Shown here one piece after another: positions 20,024 to 31,500 of a stretch of DNA of 64,000 nucleotides. A model generated the notes under the pieces. It did no database searches and had not been told where the DNA came from. It saw only the letters and a program-made list of their open reading frames with translations. The stretch's first letter is position 1. The number at the start of each line of letters is the position of its first letter. A program made the translations under genes and the position numbers. Source of the stretch: Siphonodentalium dalli (lineage: Eukaryota > Mollusca > Scaphopoda > Gadilida > Siphonodentaliidae); assembly GCA_032622095.1 (NCBI GenBank), contig CP136066.1, positions 101,203,319 through 101,267,318 on the forward strand. Direction: 5' to 3'.

Positions 20024-20163
20024 GTTACAGGGCGAGTTGTTGCCGGATACGGTGTCATATGAGGCGAAGTGAGATTAATATCGGGCGAGGCGCTAGCCGA
20101 GCCCGATATTAATCTCGCGGAGCCTCATATGTCACCGTAGCCGGCAACAACGAGCCCTGTAAC
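20024..20163. repeat. 140-bp near-perfect palindrome
   Basis: GTTACAGGGCGAGTTGTTGC at one end and its complement at the other. The centre GGGCGAGGCGCTAGCCGAGCCC is flanked by ATTAATATC/GATATTAAT. A few bases differ between the arms. Likely a small foldback element; flanked by poly-G on the left. Confidence 0.75.
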
Positions 20164-20283
20164 GATTTTATCATGTCACCCACATATCATGTTTTCCATG
20201 TGAGAATTGGAATTACTTATACGAAGTTCATTACCTGCCAGTAAGTAAATTTATTGTCTATGGCTTTTAACTTATGTAACGTC

Positions 20284-21401
20284 TAGGGTCCTGCGAATAT
20301 TCGATTCAAGATTCGATTCGAAAGTCAAATTCGATTCGAATTCGAGTCAAAATTGCCAACTCGAAATTTTGAATATACATTGATGGAAAAGTAGGCTGTT
20401 TACGGACAAGTTCACACGTCGATCTTAGCTGTTTTTGTGCCATTTAATTACAGAAAATGATGTATATATGCACCTTATAATTCTTATTGTACATCGCGAT
20501 TATATATATTAAATATAAGTATAGCCAGCAATTAGCCACTATAGGACTACAGAATTCTGAACGCCTGAATTCTAGCTTTGAACATGGTAGCCAAAAGCTC
20601 TGAGATCACCGATGGACCGACAACGCGCGTGAATAATAATAGCTATGAGACTGAGCAACCGCTAGCGTTATCCGCCGTCTATCCGTCTCAGATTATTCAT
20701 TATGTAGTATAGCTGAGAATTTACTCAACACAAAGTGCATTTTGGCGATGTTTTGTTTTGGAGTTTACTTTAAATTTCGGAGCGTTCTTCGACCCTTGAC
20801 AAAATGTCGTCGTTATTCATGTTTATTTTAAACATGATACAGCTGCAGGTAGTGCAGGGACTTACACGTGAGATGAATGTAACCTGGTGTATAAATCGCA
20901 GGCATCTGGGACAATGACCCATCTATGGAATCATCTGTCCAAGAAGCATCCAGCACTACATAATCAGGCTACCCTGCGACTGTTGTTGCATCTTCAAGTT
21001 TATAACAACGGGTGATTCCGAATGTCGATTTGCAATTTTGCATGTACATGCAAACTGTACAAATTTCGCGTGATTTTAGTTCTGATAATCCGTTTAGTGA
21101 TTGTTTATTAATCGTCGTGACGGCCGCATGGACGTTTTTTTTAAATCTGCCTTTTTTTCTCGACAATTATCATTTGAAGTTAATAGTATTGTAAACGACG
21201 GTTCATCGCCACATAAGTTATGATGGAACTTTGTGCATGTAGTTGATAGAACGTTTCACAAAACGTCTAATCGTTGACAAAACATGCCCAATTGAGAATG
21301 CAACACACAGATATGATTCGATTCGATATTCGATTCGATTCGATTCCCAGAATTCGATTCGATATTCGATTCGATCAAATTCTCCAATTCGCAGGACCCT
21401 A
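20284..21401. mobile_element. hAT element, 1118 bp, with 8-bp target duplication
   Basis: Terminal inverted repeats TAGGGTCCTGCGAAT / ATTCGCAGGACCCTA. GTAACGTC lies directly outside both ends (20276-20283, 21402-21409). Subterminal GATTCGA arrays mark both sides. An 8-bp duplication with TAGGG ends is diagnostic of hAT. The interior keeps a BED-finger remnant (20872-21015) but no DDE transposase core, so it is a deletion derivative of an autonomous element. Confidence 0.9.
20872..21015 (+). pseudogene. BED zinc-finger remnant of a hAT transposase
   Basis: A 47-codon open stretch contains GTMTHLWNHLSKKHP, the C-terminal half of a BED finger (final H...H pair), preceded by C-N-L-V-Y where a CxxC pair would be expected. 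One of those cysteines is missing and a stop lies just upstream. It corresponds to the DNA-binding domain at the N-terminus of hAT transposases; nothing of the catalytic domain follows. Confidence 0.55.
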
Positions 21402-21807
21402 GTAACGTCACAGCGACTCGTCATGGGCGTTGAACGTCAACGCATTGCGTCAATGGCTAATCACCAGAAGCAGGACAACAAACTTGAGTTTAATAGTTAA
21501 TTTATGAGTGTTTAGAATTTCTCAAATATATCACATGCCGGTTTTGGTATATGGTACTATGTCTTTAAATTAACAGAACTTGATTTCCGACAGATATCCC
21601 TTTTCTTGGCGCCAAAATACACCGAAAATATACCCAGGGCGGCATAACTGTATACCGGGTACATGTATACAGCTGACTTTGAACCAGTTGTTACCATTCA
21701 CATTGAAACTTAGTTCAACTAAATTTTACTTCACAAATTATAGCTGGTGCTAGACTCCTAGAGTGTGGTGATTTTGAACATACTTTATATTTGTTCTGTA
21801 TGTGGCA

Positions 21808-22008
21808 TACAGTAATGCCCTAAATAATCAACTCCTTAACCACAGCAGAATTATGGGTAATTTTTCAGGATTTAGTCAGAAATATGGCTTGTTGCCATTC
21901 ATCGGAAAGCTCTCACTGAGAGCTTTCCAATGAATGGAAACAAGCCATATTTTCGACTAAATCCTGAAAAGTTACCCATAATTCTGCCTTGGTTAAGGCA
22001 TTACTGTA
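21808..22008. mobile_element. Family A foldback (duplicate of 19663)
   Basis: Carried along in the tandem duplication, including its right-end deletion. Confidence 0.8.
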
Positions 22009-22164
22009 CATGTATTTGTTCTGTAGGTGGAAAGGGCGATTTAGCCCTTTGTGTGAGATCTATTTTGGGGAATATGGTGGGGGAGGGGGGGGGGGCGCAA
22101 GCAAAATTATTGGGGGGGGGCATAGGGTCGGTGCCACAGGCTACACCAGGCCCCCGTACTATAA

Positions 22165-22304
22165 GTTACAGGGCGAGTTGTTGCCGGATACGGTGTCATA
22201 TGAGGCGAAGTGAGATTAATATCGGGCGAGGCGCTAGCCGAGCCCGATATTAATCTCGCGGAGCCTCATATGTCACCGTAGCCGGCAACAACGAGCCCTG
22301 TAAC
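22165..22304. repeat. 140-bp near-perfect palindrome (duplicate)
   Basis: Second copy of the palindrome at 20024-20163. Confidence 0.75.
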
Positions 22305-22424
22305 GATTTTATCATGTCACCCACATATCATGTTTTCCATGTGAGAATTGGAATTACTTATACGAAGTTCATTACCTGCCAGTAAGTAAATTTATTGTCT
22401 ATGGCTTTTAACTTATGTAACGTC

Positions 22425-23537
22425 TAGGGTCCTGCGAATATTCGATTCAAGATTCGATTCGAAAGTCAAATTCGATTCGAATTCGAGTCAAAATTGCCAA
22501 CTCGAAATTTTGAATATACATTGATGGAAAAGTAGGCTGTTTACGGACAAGTTCACACGTCGATCTTAGCTGTTTTTGTGCCATTTAATTACAGAAAATG
22601 ATGTATATATGCACCTTATAATTCTTATTGTACATCGCGATTATATATATTAAATATAAGTATAGCCAGCAATTAGCCACTATAGGACTACAGAATTCTG
22701 AACGCCTGAATTCTAGCTTTGAACATGGTAGCCAAAAGCTCTGAGATCACCGATGGACCGACAACGCGCGTGAATAATAATAGCTATGAGACTGAGCAAC
22801 CGCTAGCGTTATCCGCCGTCTATCCGTCTCAGATTATTCATTATGTAGTATAGCTGAGAATTTACACAACACAAAGTGCATTTTGGCGATGTTTTGTTTT
22901 GGAGTTTACTTTCAATTTCGGAGCGTTCTTCGACCCTTGACAAAATGTCGTCGTTATTCATGTTTATTTTAAACATGATACAGCTGCAGGTAGTGCAGGG
23001 ACTTACACGTGAGATGAATGTAACCTGGTGTATAAATCGCAGGCATCTGGGACAATGACCCATCTATGGAATCATCTGTCCAAGAAGCATCCAGCACTAC
23101 ATAATCAGGCTACCCTGCGACTGTTGTTGCATCTTCAAGTTTATAACAACGGGTGATTCCGAATGTCGATTTGCAATTTTGCATGTACATGCAAACTGTA
23201 CAAATTTCGCGTGATTTTAGTTCTGATAATCCGTTTAGTGATTGTTTATTAATCGTCGTGACGGCCGCATGGACGTTTTTTTTAAATCTGCCTTTTTTTC
23301 TCGACAATTATCATTTGAAGTTAATAGTATTGTAAACGAGGGTTCATCGCCACATAAGTTATGATGGAACTTTGTGCATGTAGTTGATAGAACGTTTCAC
23401 AAAACGTCTAATCGTTGACAAAACATGCCCAATTGAGAATGCAACACACAGATATGATTCGATTCGATATTCGATTCGATTCCCAGAATTCGATTCGATA
23501 TTCGATTCGATCAAATTCTCCAATTCGCAGGACCCTA
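22425..23537. mobile_element. hAT element (duplicate, 1113 bp)
   Basis: Same termini and the same GTAACGTC flanks (22417-22424, 23538-23545) as 20284-21401. Sharing the target duplication shows that it arose by segmental duplication, not transposition. The right GATTCGA array is shorter by about 5 bp. Confidence 0.9.
23013..23156 (+). pseudogene. BED zinc-finger remnant (duplicate)
   Basis: Same content as 20872-21015. Confidence 0.55.
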
Positions 23538-23780
23538 GTAACGTCACAGTGACTCGTCATGGGCGTTGAACGTCAACGCATTGCGTCAATGGCTAATCAC
23601 CAGAAGCAGGACAACAAACTTGAGTTTAATAGTTAATTTATGAGTGTTTAGAATTTCTCAAATATATCACATGCCGGTTTTGGTATATGGTACTATGTCT
23701 TTAAATTAACAGAACTTGATTTCCGACAGATATCCCTTTTCTTGGCGCCAAAATACACCGAAAATATACCCAGGGCGGCA

Positions 23781-24450
23781 GCGTTCCATGAAAAACAAAA
23801 TGGCGGACATCGACCCCATATGGGAACCCTGAGGGGGGATATGGATTCCATATGGGACGGGTTACAAAGATGACGACCCGATGTCTCCTGATATGCCTCT
23901 ACCAACGGAGCGTCCTCATTGGTCGATCCAACCAGGTGACATGATAAATGTAGCTACACCCTGGCATGGGATGGAACAGAATTATTAAAGATGTCTTATG
24001 ATTCAGGAATGTTCATGTAGTTTATAGGTCCATACAATTATCACTATGAAGTGCAGATACGGACACTTCACTGTATGAATGCTGTGAGCTACAGGATCAT
24101 CCCATTTCATAACACTTTATACCCCGAGTCTGAATGGCTATTTGCCGCTTTGATGTGAGATATAAGCTTGGTTGGATCATGGACACATGGTTTTGGGGAG
24201 GAACAACTGTTAGCCACATGTAAATATAAACAGGAACTGATGATACAGACACAGGTGGCAGGTGAGCCAAAATGCTGATTGCATAAAAAACTACCTTCTT
24301 TGATTAACGAGATTATAGTTGCTACCTTGCTGGAGAGTGTATAGTACCCAGTATATCTTAGTCGCAGCCAGGATGAATTATTGTAGGTATAGAAATAATG
24401 GTCACAAATGTCAAAATCACTTGAGTTTCACTGGGAAAATCATACCAGTA
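23781..24450. other. Unassigned unique-looking sequence
   Basis: An ATATGGGAACCC..GGATTCCATATGGG imperfect inverted repeat lies at about 23817-23857. Otherwise I see no gene or repeat. Confidence 0.4.
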
Positions 24451-24877
24451 TAGTGTGTCTGTCGTTTGCAGAATGAGGTCCCCAGAGGGGGAATTTAGTG
24501 ATGCTACTAGTATCCCACACAGTGAGGTAGCATCACCAAATTCACCGTCTGGGAACCTCATTCTGCTTCGTCCTCTCTTCTGGGAAGTAGCTATAGTCTA
24601 AAATTAACATTGTGTTTAGTTACTTTTTCCCTTCTGTGAAGTTTCTATATCCCCCAATTTGCAGAAGATAAAATGCATAATCCAGGTGACTAATGGGTAT
24701 TATCACCAACTTCAAATCGGGAACTTCAATCTGATTCTAGGTCTCCCTTAGGAGTTGAGGCCTAAGAAGAATGAGGTCCCCAGAGGGTGAATTTGGTGAT
24801 GCTGGCCCACCGTGTGGGATAGCGTCACTAAATTCACCCTCTGGGGACCTCATTCTGCAAATGACAGACACACTATA
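24451..24877. mobile_element. Family C element, complete
   Basis: TATAGTGTGTCTGTCGTTTG to CAGACACACTATA. Hairpins at both ends of AGGTCCCCAGAGGGGGAATT type; central TCTTTATA/GATAAAATGCATAATC segment. The best-defined copy of the family. Confidence 0.8.
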
Positions 24878-25368
24878 ATCAGGCTTGGTAGCTAGTCCAA
24901 GTTTCCTTCCATGTAAAGCAGCTACTAGTAGCGGAATCGGCAGGGATAGATACTGCTTTACGTCGAAGCATCAGTTTTCTATAGCGGCGTTTAAGCTTTA
25001 ATTACCCACTCTTCTAAAATAACAAATAATTTTGATAAAATGTCCCAATTGTGACAGTAAATCAGTTTATTCCATAGAAGCAGTATTTAATGTGCAAAAA
25101 TGTATGAACTCATTTGACCTCACGATGAAATAAACAATTTGTGGTTACTCTTAATTACACGGCGTATTTTGTGCGTAATTTAACATAAAAGTTAGATTAC
25201 ATGTTAAATACATCATTATGACCATAAGATATTATTTTCAATAAATATAGCATTCTGTGTTCATTTGTATGATAATATTTGTCAAAATTTATGAAAATTT
25301 ATGCCACTGGATCTGGGTGTAAACCTTGCTTTAGAAAGGTATAAGCAGGATGCTTCGACCTAAAGCAA

Positions 25369-25505
25369 TATAGTAATGCTCTAAGTAATCGACTCTCGGG
25401 AGAGCTTTCCGATAAATGGCAACAAGCCATATTCCGACTAAATCCTGAAACGTTACCCATAATTCTGCTTTGGCTAAGGAGTCGATTACTTAGAGCATTA
25501 CTGTA
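25369..25505. mobile_element. Family A foldback, left arm mostly deleted
   Basis: TATAGTAATGCTCTAAGTAA..TCGGGAGAGC then a complete right arm ending GAGCATTACTGTA. Confidence 0.75.
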
Positions 25506-26465
25506 ACTACCCCTACCAATTTCACTAGCTGCTTTATGTGGAAAGAAGCGAAGGAGTAACTACATGTATTAGCCTGTGATCTGGGCTTCTAACCCAAAAA
25601 GGAAGTTACTGTGTCTATGCAAATGAATGTTATTGTCAACGATTTGTTAATCTAAAAAGCCTGAGGGAGATCAGATTAACAAAGTGCTAGCTTGGATGTT
25701 AGCAGCTTAATGAATACTTGATAATGCTTTATAATTGTCCTTATCACCATTAAAAATATATTGATGTAAAATGATACAAAGACAACAAGAAAGGTAGCCT
25801 TGGGTGATAATTTAGTGTATATTTAAAATATTAAAGTATTTGATACCTGACTATGTATCTCAGGTAGTGGGACTGGCACAGACTGATGTGGTATAAAGGT
25901 GTCTGTATATTATTTTGGATTGAGCAGCCATGGGGAACCAGGTTAGCTGACTCAGGTCACCCTTGTTATCCAGTAGGCCATGCGTTGTGTTCGCCAAATG
26001 TAAAATTAGCTCACAGTTGCCAAAATTTATATTCATTTATTAAAAAAATTGGCAAGTGAGTTCTGATGTCCACAAGGAAGTCAAAGTGTTGTTAAGAAAC
26101 TGGTCGCTCAATACCAAGAAAGGCTCTCAAGCTTAGCTGATTATGCAGGCTAATGTTCCCAATGAAAACACTCTTTATATAAACAGGGATCGTGGATTTG
26201 TTCCCCACCTCTGCGCCCAAGCCAATGATAGCTTGATCAGCAGGTGTGTAGTGGCCCAACAATTTTGCTGTAATTTTTTAAGGGGGTATCCCCGGCCCAT
26301 ACACAGGGATGAGAATAAACTTAAAAAAAATTAACGTGTCTACCTTAGCAGCACTTATTCGTAATGATGTTGATGCCCATCCAAATTACCAACAAAAGAG
26401 TACATTGTCATTGAAGTGGCATGCAATATGATGAACAAATGCTATACCTGAATGTCCATGTCTGG
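25506..26465. other. No recognised feature
   Basis: A 63-codon frame at 26143-26334 has no recognisable motif. No repeat family was recognised. Confidence 0.4.
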
Positions 26466-26701
26466 CTCATGGGAGCAGTGCTGATGCAGCATTAAAGATG
26501 ATCCTGTGCCAGCATATCAGGGAGACTTGCATATATACTAGTAAGAGAATGCACTGGCTTACAAGGTCAAGGCAAATATTGTTAGGCCAATGTATTTTCT
26601 TATATATGCGAGGCTCCCTTTGTGAGACTCGCATATATAAGAGAATATATTGGCTCAGGGTTTCGCAAAATTGCAGGAAGCTCCAGTCATGGAAGGGTTA
26701 A
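26466..26701. mobile_element. Family B double-hairpin element (older type), 5' truncated
   Basis: GTGCTGATGCAGCATTAAAG..CAAGGCAAATATTGTTAGG..CTCCAGTCATGGAAGGGTTAA; the first hairpin has lost most of one arm. Confidence 0.7.
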
Positions 26702-26931
26702 TATGTTGTCATGGCTGAAGACGCAATTGATGATGCCAGATGTAGATCACATGTATCAATGGAGTTTGATGATAGTACATGTCCTGGTTAATTTTTTTCA
26801 AGGAGTATACATGTATATGAATAGCCCTATCTCCAATACTCTTTTAATAGCAAACCAGTACCACAACTGTTAAAATTGGCGCTGGACTCATCAGAAAGAT
26901 AAGAATCAGCAAATTGTGAAATTGACACACA

Positions 26932-27093
26932 TACAGTAATGCCCTAAGTAATCGACTCCTTAACCACAGCAGAATTATGGGTAACTTTGAGCTTTCCAAT
27001 GAATGGCAACAAGCCATATTTCCGACTAAATCCTGAAAAGTTACCCATAATTCTGCTGTGGTTAAGGAGTCGATTACTTAGGGCATTACTCTA
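26932..27093. mobile_element. Family A foldback, left arm shortened
   Basis: Left arm stops after GGGTAACTTT and joins the right arm at GAGCTTTCC; ends GGGCATTACT. Confidence 0.75.
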
Positions 27094-27260
27094 CCAGGAA
27101 AACAGTTATCGGGTGTCTTTATCATAGTTTCATGTGGCTGCAAAGTTTCCCGATTTGGGCAATGTTTGAAGTTTAAATTTCAGATGTTTTATTATTTAAT
27201 GGTACATCCAAAACCGTCCATTCATACCCAGAAGTACTCTGCTTACTGAAGCCTGTTATC

Positions 27261-27623
27261 CAGGGACCAGTCTAGACGTTTCAAATTGGGATAAGTCAAT
27301 TTTCCCTGTTCATTAAATGGTTTATATTAAGGAGAAGTGGAGTGTTATCAGGGAGAAGGAACAATGAATGAAGTTCAATTTACACCCCAAAATCTATGAT
27401 CCAATAAGTATTATGCAACACAAGAGCCCATTTATAAAACCTGTATAGTGAGTAGGAACACCATTATAATCAATAAACATACTTTAGATATAATATTGGG
27501 ACATATACATTGCACATTCTGGTATATGAGAGAGAAGTCACTTCTCCTTGGGACAAAAATAGGGAGAACTGGCACATTCTAGGGAGAAGATGTCTCCCAA
27601 GTCACCAGCTAGGGTGGTCCCTA
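27261..27623. mobile_element. Small hAT-like element (family I, 363 bp)
   Basis: CAGGGACCAGTCTAGACG at the left, CAGCTAGGGTGGTCCCTA at the right. Flanks CTGTTATC and CTGGTGTC are 6/8 identical, read as a decayed 8-bp duplication. It contains GAAGTCACTTCTCC and TAGGGAGAACTGG. Other partial copies are around 40619-40690 and 49985-50500. Ends match the larger hAT at 53201. Confidence 0.6.
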
Positions 27624-27724
27624 CTGGTGTCCATGAATTTATGTTTGGACGATGATATATCATCAGTATTCTAGATTTCTGCATTCATTGCATCATTAAA
27701 CCTTGGAATTTCTTTTTATTGCAG

Positions 27725-27775
27725 GTAATTCAAAGTGACAGCAGTGACAGGATAATATCCAATTCAAAATCAAAG
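27725..27775 (+). CDS. Possible 51-nt in-frame microexon
   Basis: A good acceptor (TTTCTTTTTATTGCAG, ending 27724) and a good donor (AAAG|GTATGC at 27776) enclose 51 nt that read through as VIQSDSSDRIISNSKSK without stop. A multiple of three and a serine-rich, charged peptide are typical of alternatively used microexons. The interval lies outside any repeat recognised here. There is no second exon nearby to confirm it, and such patterns occur by chance. Confidence 0.33.
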
Positions 27776-27810
27776 GTATGCAGATAACGATCAGATATAT
27801 GATAGTTTAG

Positions 27811-28027
27811 TACAGTAATGCCCTTAATAATCAACTCCTTAACCACAGAAGAATTATGGGTAACTTTTCAGGATTTAGTCGGAAATATGGCTTGTTGCCA
27901 TTCATCGGAAAGCTCTCACTGAGAGCTTTCCGATGAATGGCAACAAGCCATATTTCTGACGAAATTCTGAAAAGTTACCCATAATTCTGCTGTGGTCAAG
28001 GAGTCGATTATTTAGGGCAATACTGTA
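27811..28027. mobile_element. Family A foldback, complete (217 bp)
   Basis: Both arms full length around GCTCTCACTGAGAGC; one of the cleanest copies. Ends TACAGTAATGCC / GGGCAATACTGTA. Confidence 0.85.
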
Positions 28028-28304
28028 GGTTATATCCCAAACTACTGGGCATTATGTCTGGCATGAGTATATAACATATATACTGGTAGTTCCTTACTAA
28101 ACATCTGCTTGGTTTATTGTGCTCGATGAAGTTTTATATTATATTTTGATAAAAAGTAGATAGCTTTAATTACTATACAAATACCCCGTCATTAAATGAA
28201 TGCATTAAATGAATGCGTGTGTGTTTCAATAGCAGAAAAAATGTCACGCTATTAGCCATTTTTATATGGCCCTTTTTTTTATAATAGGATGTACCGGTAC
28301 ATTG

Positions 28305-28530
28305 TATTATGTTATTGGTATGTCTGTCTGCCCATCGGTTTGGTTTTGGTTTTAGGATGATAACTGTAGATAGTCTCAACTGAATGAAATGAAAGTTTAC
28401 TACCGGTAGCGGAAAAGCCTGCCAATTTCACCAGAGTTATGGACCTTTTTGTTGGAATTTGCACGCAATTTTTGTTTCCAGATGATAACTTTAGTAAAGT
28501 CTGAACTGAATGGAATAGTAAATCCTTCAT
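28305..28530. repeat. GTCCGTCC-family repeat fragment
   Basis: TATGTCTGTCTGCCCATCGG then two degenerate units each with GATGATAACT..TCTGAACTGAATGGAA and AGAGTTATGGACCTTTTTG. The three minus-strand ORFs over it are spurious. Confidence 0.5.
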
Positions 28531-28539
28531 ACTCTGTAT

Positions 28540-28652
28540 TTATTTGTGGGAAATGTTCACATGATAAGTTCAACAAATGATCTATGGTCATTTGTTGAAC
28601 TTATTTTCTGAACATTTTCTAAGGGAACTACTATTTAGTATAGAAGGGGTTA
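28540..28652. mobile_element. Family H right-half fragment
   Basis: GATAAGTTCAACAAATGATC / GTCATTTGTTGAACTTATT hairpin followed by TTTAGTATAGAAGGGGTTA. Confidence 0.55.
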
Positions 28653-29562
28653 GTTTATGCAGATCTAGTTAACCAAGGTTAGAATGCCCCTGGTATTCCA
28701 GCAATGTTCCACTTCTTTTATATGGTGCATTTCCCCTCATAACTCAGATAACCAGTCTTGCTTTAACTGATAACAGAACAACATAAACTCTATAACATGG
28801 TTCCCAGTCCAAATAATTTGCCAGTGCAGTGATTATACATCAATAAACCTTGCTTTATTATCCTGTTATTAGATTATGAAATTCCCAACAGGTACAGCAT
28901 TCATAGAATGGGAATTGATGAGAAAACAGTAATCTTCTCTCAGTACACCTGTCCTCTGTTCACAGAAAAAATTAAAGATACAATTTCTCAATAGAATTTT
29001 TGCCATTTTACTTTTGAGTGAAGATATCTTCTTTTTTGTTTTTTGGCAGAACATCCTTGACAGATTAACTCTTTCTTACTAAATACTCATTGATGAGTTG
29101 TTCCTTTAGGAAATATTCAGATAATACAGGTATTACCGGTAACCACAGCGGTATCGAGGCGGTCACTGCGACGGAGTTACGATACCGTGCAATATGATAT
29201 CATGGTCTATTAGTGGGTTGTGAGACCAAAAGTTGAAGAAAATAATATATCCATGAGGATCTTGCTAAGTTACACAGATACCATATAAGGAGAATCACTG
29301 CATTTTATTTTCATGCTTGTGAACCGTGACCACATGCATTGTGGTGTAACGCGCGTTGCATGTTGAAGCGATAGCCTTATAATGGTGTTGGAGGTTACCA
29401 CAGTGTTATACCACATTATTATAAGGGTGACATGTTAGAATTGGTATATTACTTCATAAATTCAACAACTGCCACATTACCAAATGGACTGACATTACTG
29501 TATCTCAGCACTAATTGATGGCGGTCGGTAGCTATGGGACCCCAGCCAGGCCTTAAAATATG

Positions 29563-30490
29563 GTGCTGTACATTTGCAGAATGAGGTCCCCAGATGGTGA
29601 ATTTAGTGACGCTACCCCACATATTGGGCTAACATCACTAAATTTACTCTCTGGGGACCTCATTCTGCTTTAGGCCCCTTCTTCTCTGGAAAGTATAGAT
29701 CTTTACTATCAAATTAACAAGTGTTTTCGTTTCTTTAGAAACTATTTTAGACAGTTTCTTTTTATACCCCCGTTTTGAAAAAAAAACAACGTATTATGTT
29801 ATTGATCTAGCTGTCCGTCTATTCGTCAGTTCGCTTTTTCTTTTCTAGCATAACATACAGGTCAAGTTTTTACCAGAGTTGCATGTACGGCCCTTTTTGT
29901 TGCAATTTGCACTTAATTTTCATTTCTGGATGATAACTTTAGAAGTCTGAATTGAATGGAAAGAAAGTTGGTATATGAGTTTACTAGCACAAAATACAGG
30001 TCCAGTTAAAATTTGGGTTCCACCGGCCAATTGTTACAAGAGTTACGGCACTTTTTGTTGAAATTTGCACTTAATTTTTGTTTCCGGATGATAACTTTAG
30101 TAAGTCTGAATTGAATGGAATGAAATTTGTATGTGAGTTTACTAGACCAAAATACAGGTCAAGTTCAAATTTTGGTTCCACGCACCAAATTTCACCTGAG
30201 ATATGGCCCATTGTTTAAATTACTACAGCCATATTTTAACATGCTCTTGTTTAGTTTCTCTATACACATACCCTCAAATTGAAAGACAACACATAAGTGA
30301 GGTGCACATCACCATCTTCACCATCTGGGAACTTAAATAATGGGTCTAGGTCTCCCATAGCAGATGAGGCCATGCAGAATGAGGTCTGCAGAGGATGAAT
30401 TTAGTGATGCCATCCCACTGTGCGGGGTAACATCACTAAATTCACCCTATTGGGACCTCATTCTGCAAATGTCCAGCACCATATTTTGAA
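29563..30490. mobile_element. Family C element split by a dispersed repeat
   Basis: Left hairpin 29575-29665 (GAGGTCCCCAGATGGTGAATT and complement), right hairpin 30380-30470. Outer inverted repeat TTAAAATATGGTGCTG / CAGCACCATATTTTGAA. Between the halves is the GTCCGTCC-type repeat 29764-30247. Confidence 0.7.
29764..30247. repeat. GTCCGTCC-family repeat nested in family C
   Basis: Starts TTATACCCCCGTTTTGAAAA, carries CTGTCCGTCTATTCGTC, then three units of GATAACTTTAG(T)AAGTCTGAA / AATACAGGTC(A)AGTT, and ends ATGCTCTTGTTT. That end is shared with 13069. Confidence 0.65.
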
Positions 30491-31074
30491 GCCTAATCCC
30501 AGCTGACATAATTATGATCAGAGATATTTCAACTCAGATATATGCTTACACTGCACAATATTTGTCAGCAATTTTGTTCTGGAAATCCAACCTTTCATCA
30601 GAGTTATTATATTATGGTAATATTGTGCCGATCGCTCTGAATTGATTCCCATGTTATCAAAATGGTATCAATATTACCAACAATAATGATGGTTCCATGT
30701 GGGTAACTTCCAATTATTCTCTACCTGCTGGGTTCTTTTCTGTTGGTTTGTCCAATTATATTGATATCTGAGGTGTGGCGTGTCCTGATAGTGTCATATG
30801 TATCAAACCCATGCGAGCAGAGCAGCCTATAATAAGCCGGACATGTCTGACCTCAGGAAAGTTGTAGATACTCATTACTGTGGTTGCATTACTGCACATG
30901 TTCAGCACAGTTTTTACCCAGCAACCTCATTTCTTATACATGTACATGTAGGTTGTTATGAATTGGACCTGTGCCTTCATGTAAGGTACATTGTACGGTA
31001 TGTGGCTTGCACATCTAAAAAATAATATTTGTTCTAATACTTAATGATGCCTTCTCCAGACCTCAAAATATGGT

Positions 31075-31250
31075 ACAGGACATTTGCAGAATGAGGTGCC
31101 CAGATGGAAATATAGTGAAGCAACCATGCATAACGGGCTAGCATAAATAAATTCACACTCTGGGGACCTTATTCTGCTTACACCACATTTTTTCTCTGGA
31201 AAGTATCTTTATTATCAAATTAACAAGTTTTTTAGTTTCTTTCTTCTTTG
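31075..31250. mobile_element. Family C left-half fragment
   Basis: GGTACAGGACATTTGCAGAA..GGTGCCCAGATGG to CTGGGGACCTTATTCTGC, then the TTATCAAATTAACAAG block shared with 29700. Confidence 0.6.
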
Positions 31251-31272
31251 CACATGTGACATGTGCCATACA

Positions 31273-31445
31273 TTAACCCTTTGAGTGCCAGGTCAATTTT
31301 TGTATCAACCCATATACCCTGTGCCAATGCATTCTCTTATATATGCGAGTCGACCAATTTTAATAATTTATTCTTATATTATTTAACAGATTTATTTTGT
31401 AGGTTTAGGGCCGATGAGATCGGCCCCGGGCACTCAAAGGGTTAA
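31273..31445. mobile_element. Family B variant (GAGTGCCAGG type), internally deleted
   Basis: TTAACCCTTTGAGTGCCAGG to GGGCACTCAAAGGGTTAA, 173 bp. Keeps CAATGCATTCTCTTATATA and half a hairpin only, then an AT-rich core shared (in reverse) with 44800-44995. Confidence 0.7.
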
Positions 31446-31500
31446 CAATAATCCGTTTTACAAAATCATACAATCTGGCAACGGACAATGTGATCCTGGA

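Larger units (their letters stand above)
19498..21643. repeat. Tandem duplication, copy 1 (2.14 kb)
   Basis: Begins CATAACTGTATACCGGGTAC and is repeated head to tail at 21644-23780, nearly identical except for homopolymer-G length, GATTC-repeat number and a few bases. Contains a family A element, G-runs, a 140-bp palindrome and a complete hAT element. It may be a true recent duplication or an assembly artefact (collapsed or mis-joined haplotypes). Confidence 0.9.
21644..23780. repeat. Tandem duplication, copy 2
   Basis: Second copy of the 2.14-kb unit (see 19498-21643); it ends at CAGGGCGGCA, where the sequence continues into new DNA (GCGTTCCATGAAAAAC). Confidence 0.9.

Noticed and set aside
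19785-20072. 95-codon ORF with a poly-Gly run (and its copy at 21930-22253)
   Set aside because: It starts in a family A element and crosses the variable G-run, which changes frame between the two tandem copies.
26881-26905. CTGATGAGTCC on the minus strand as a hammerhead core
   Set aside because: No GAAA after a matching stem II and no helix I partner.
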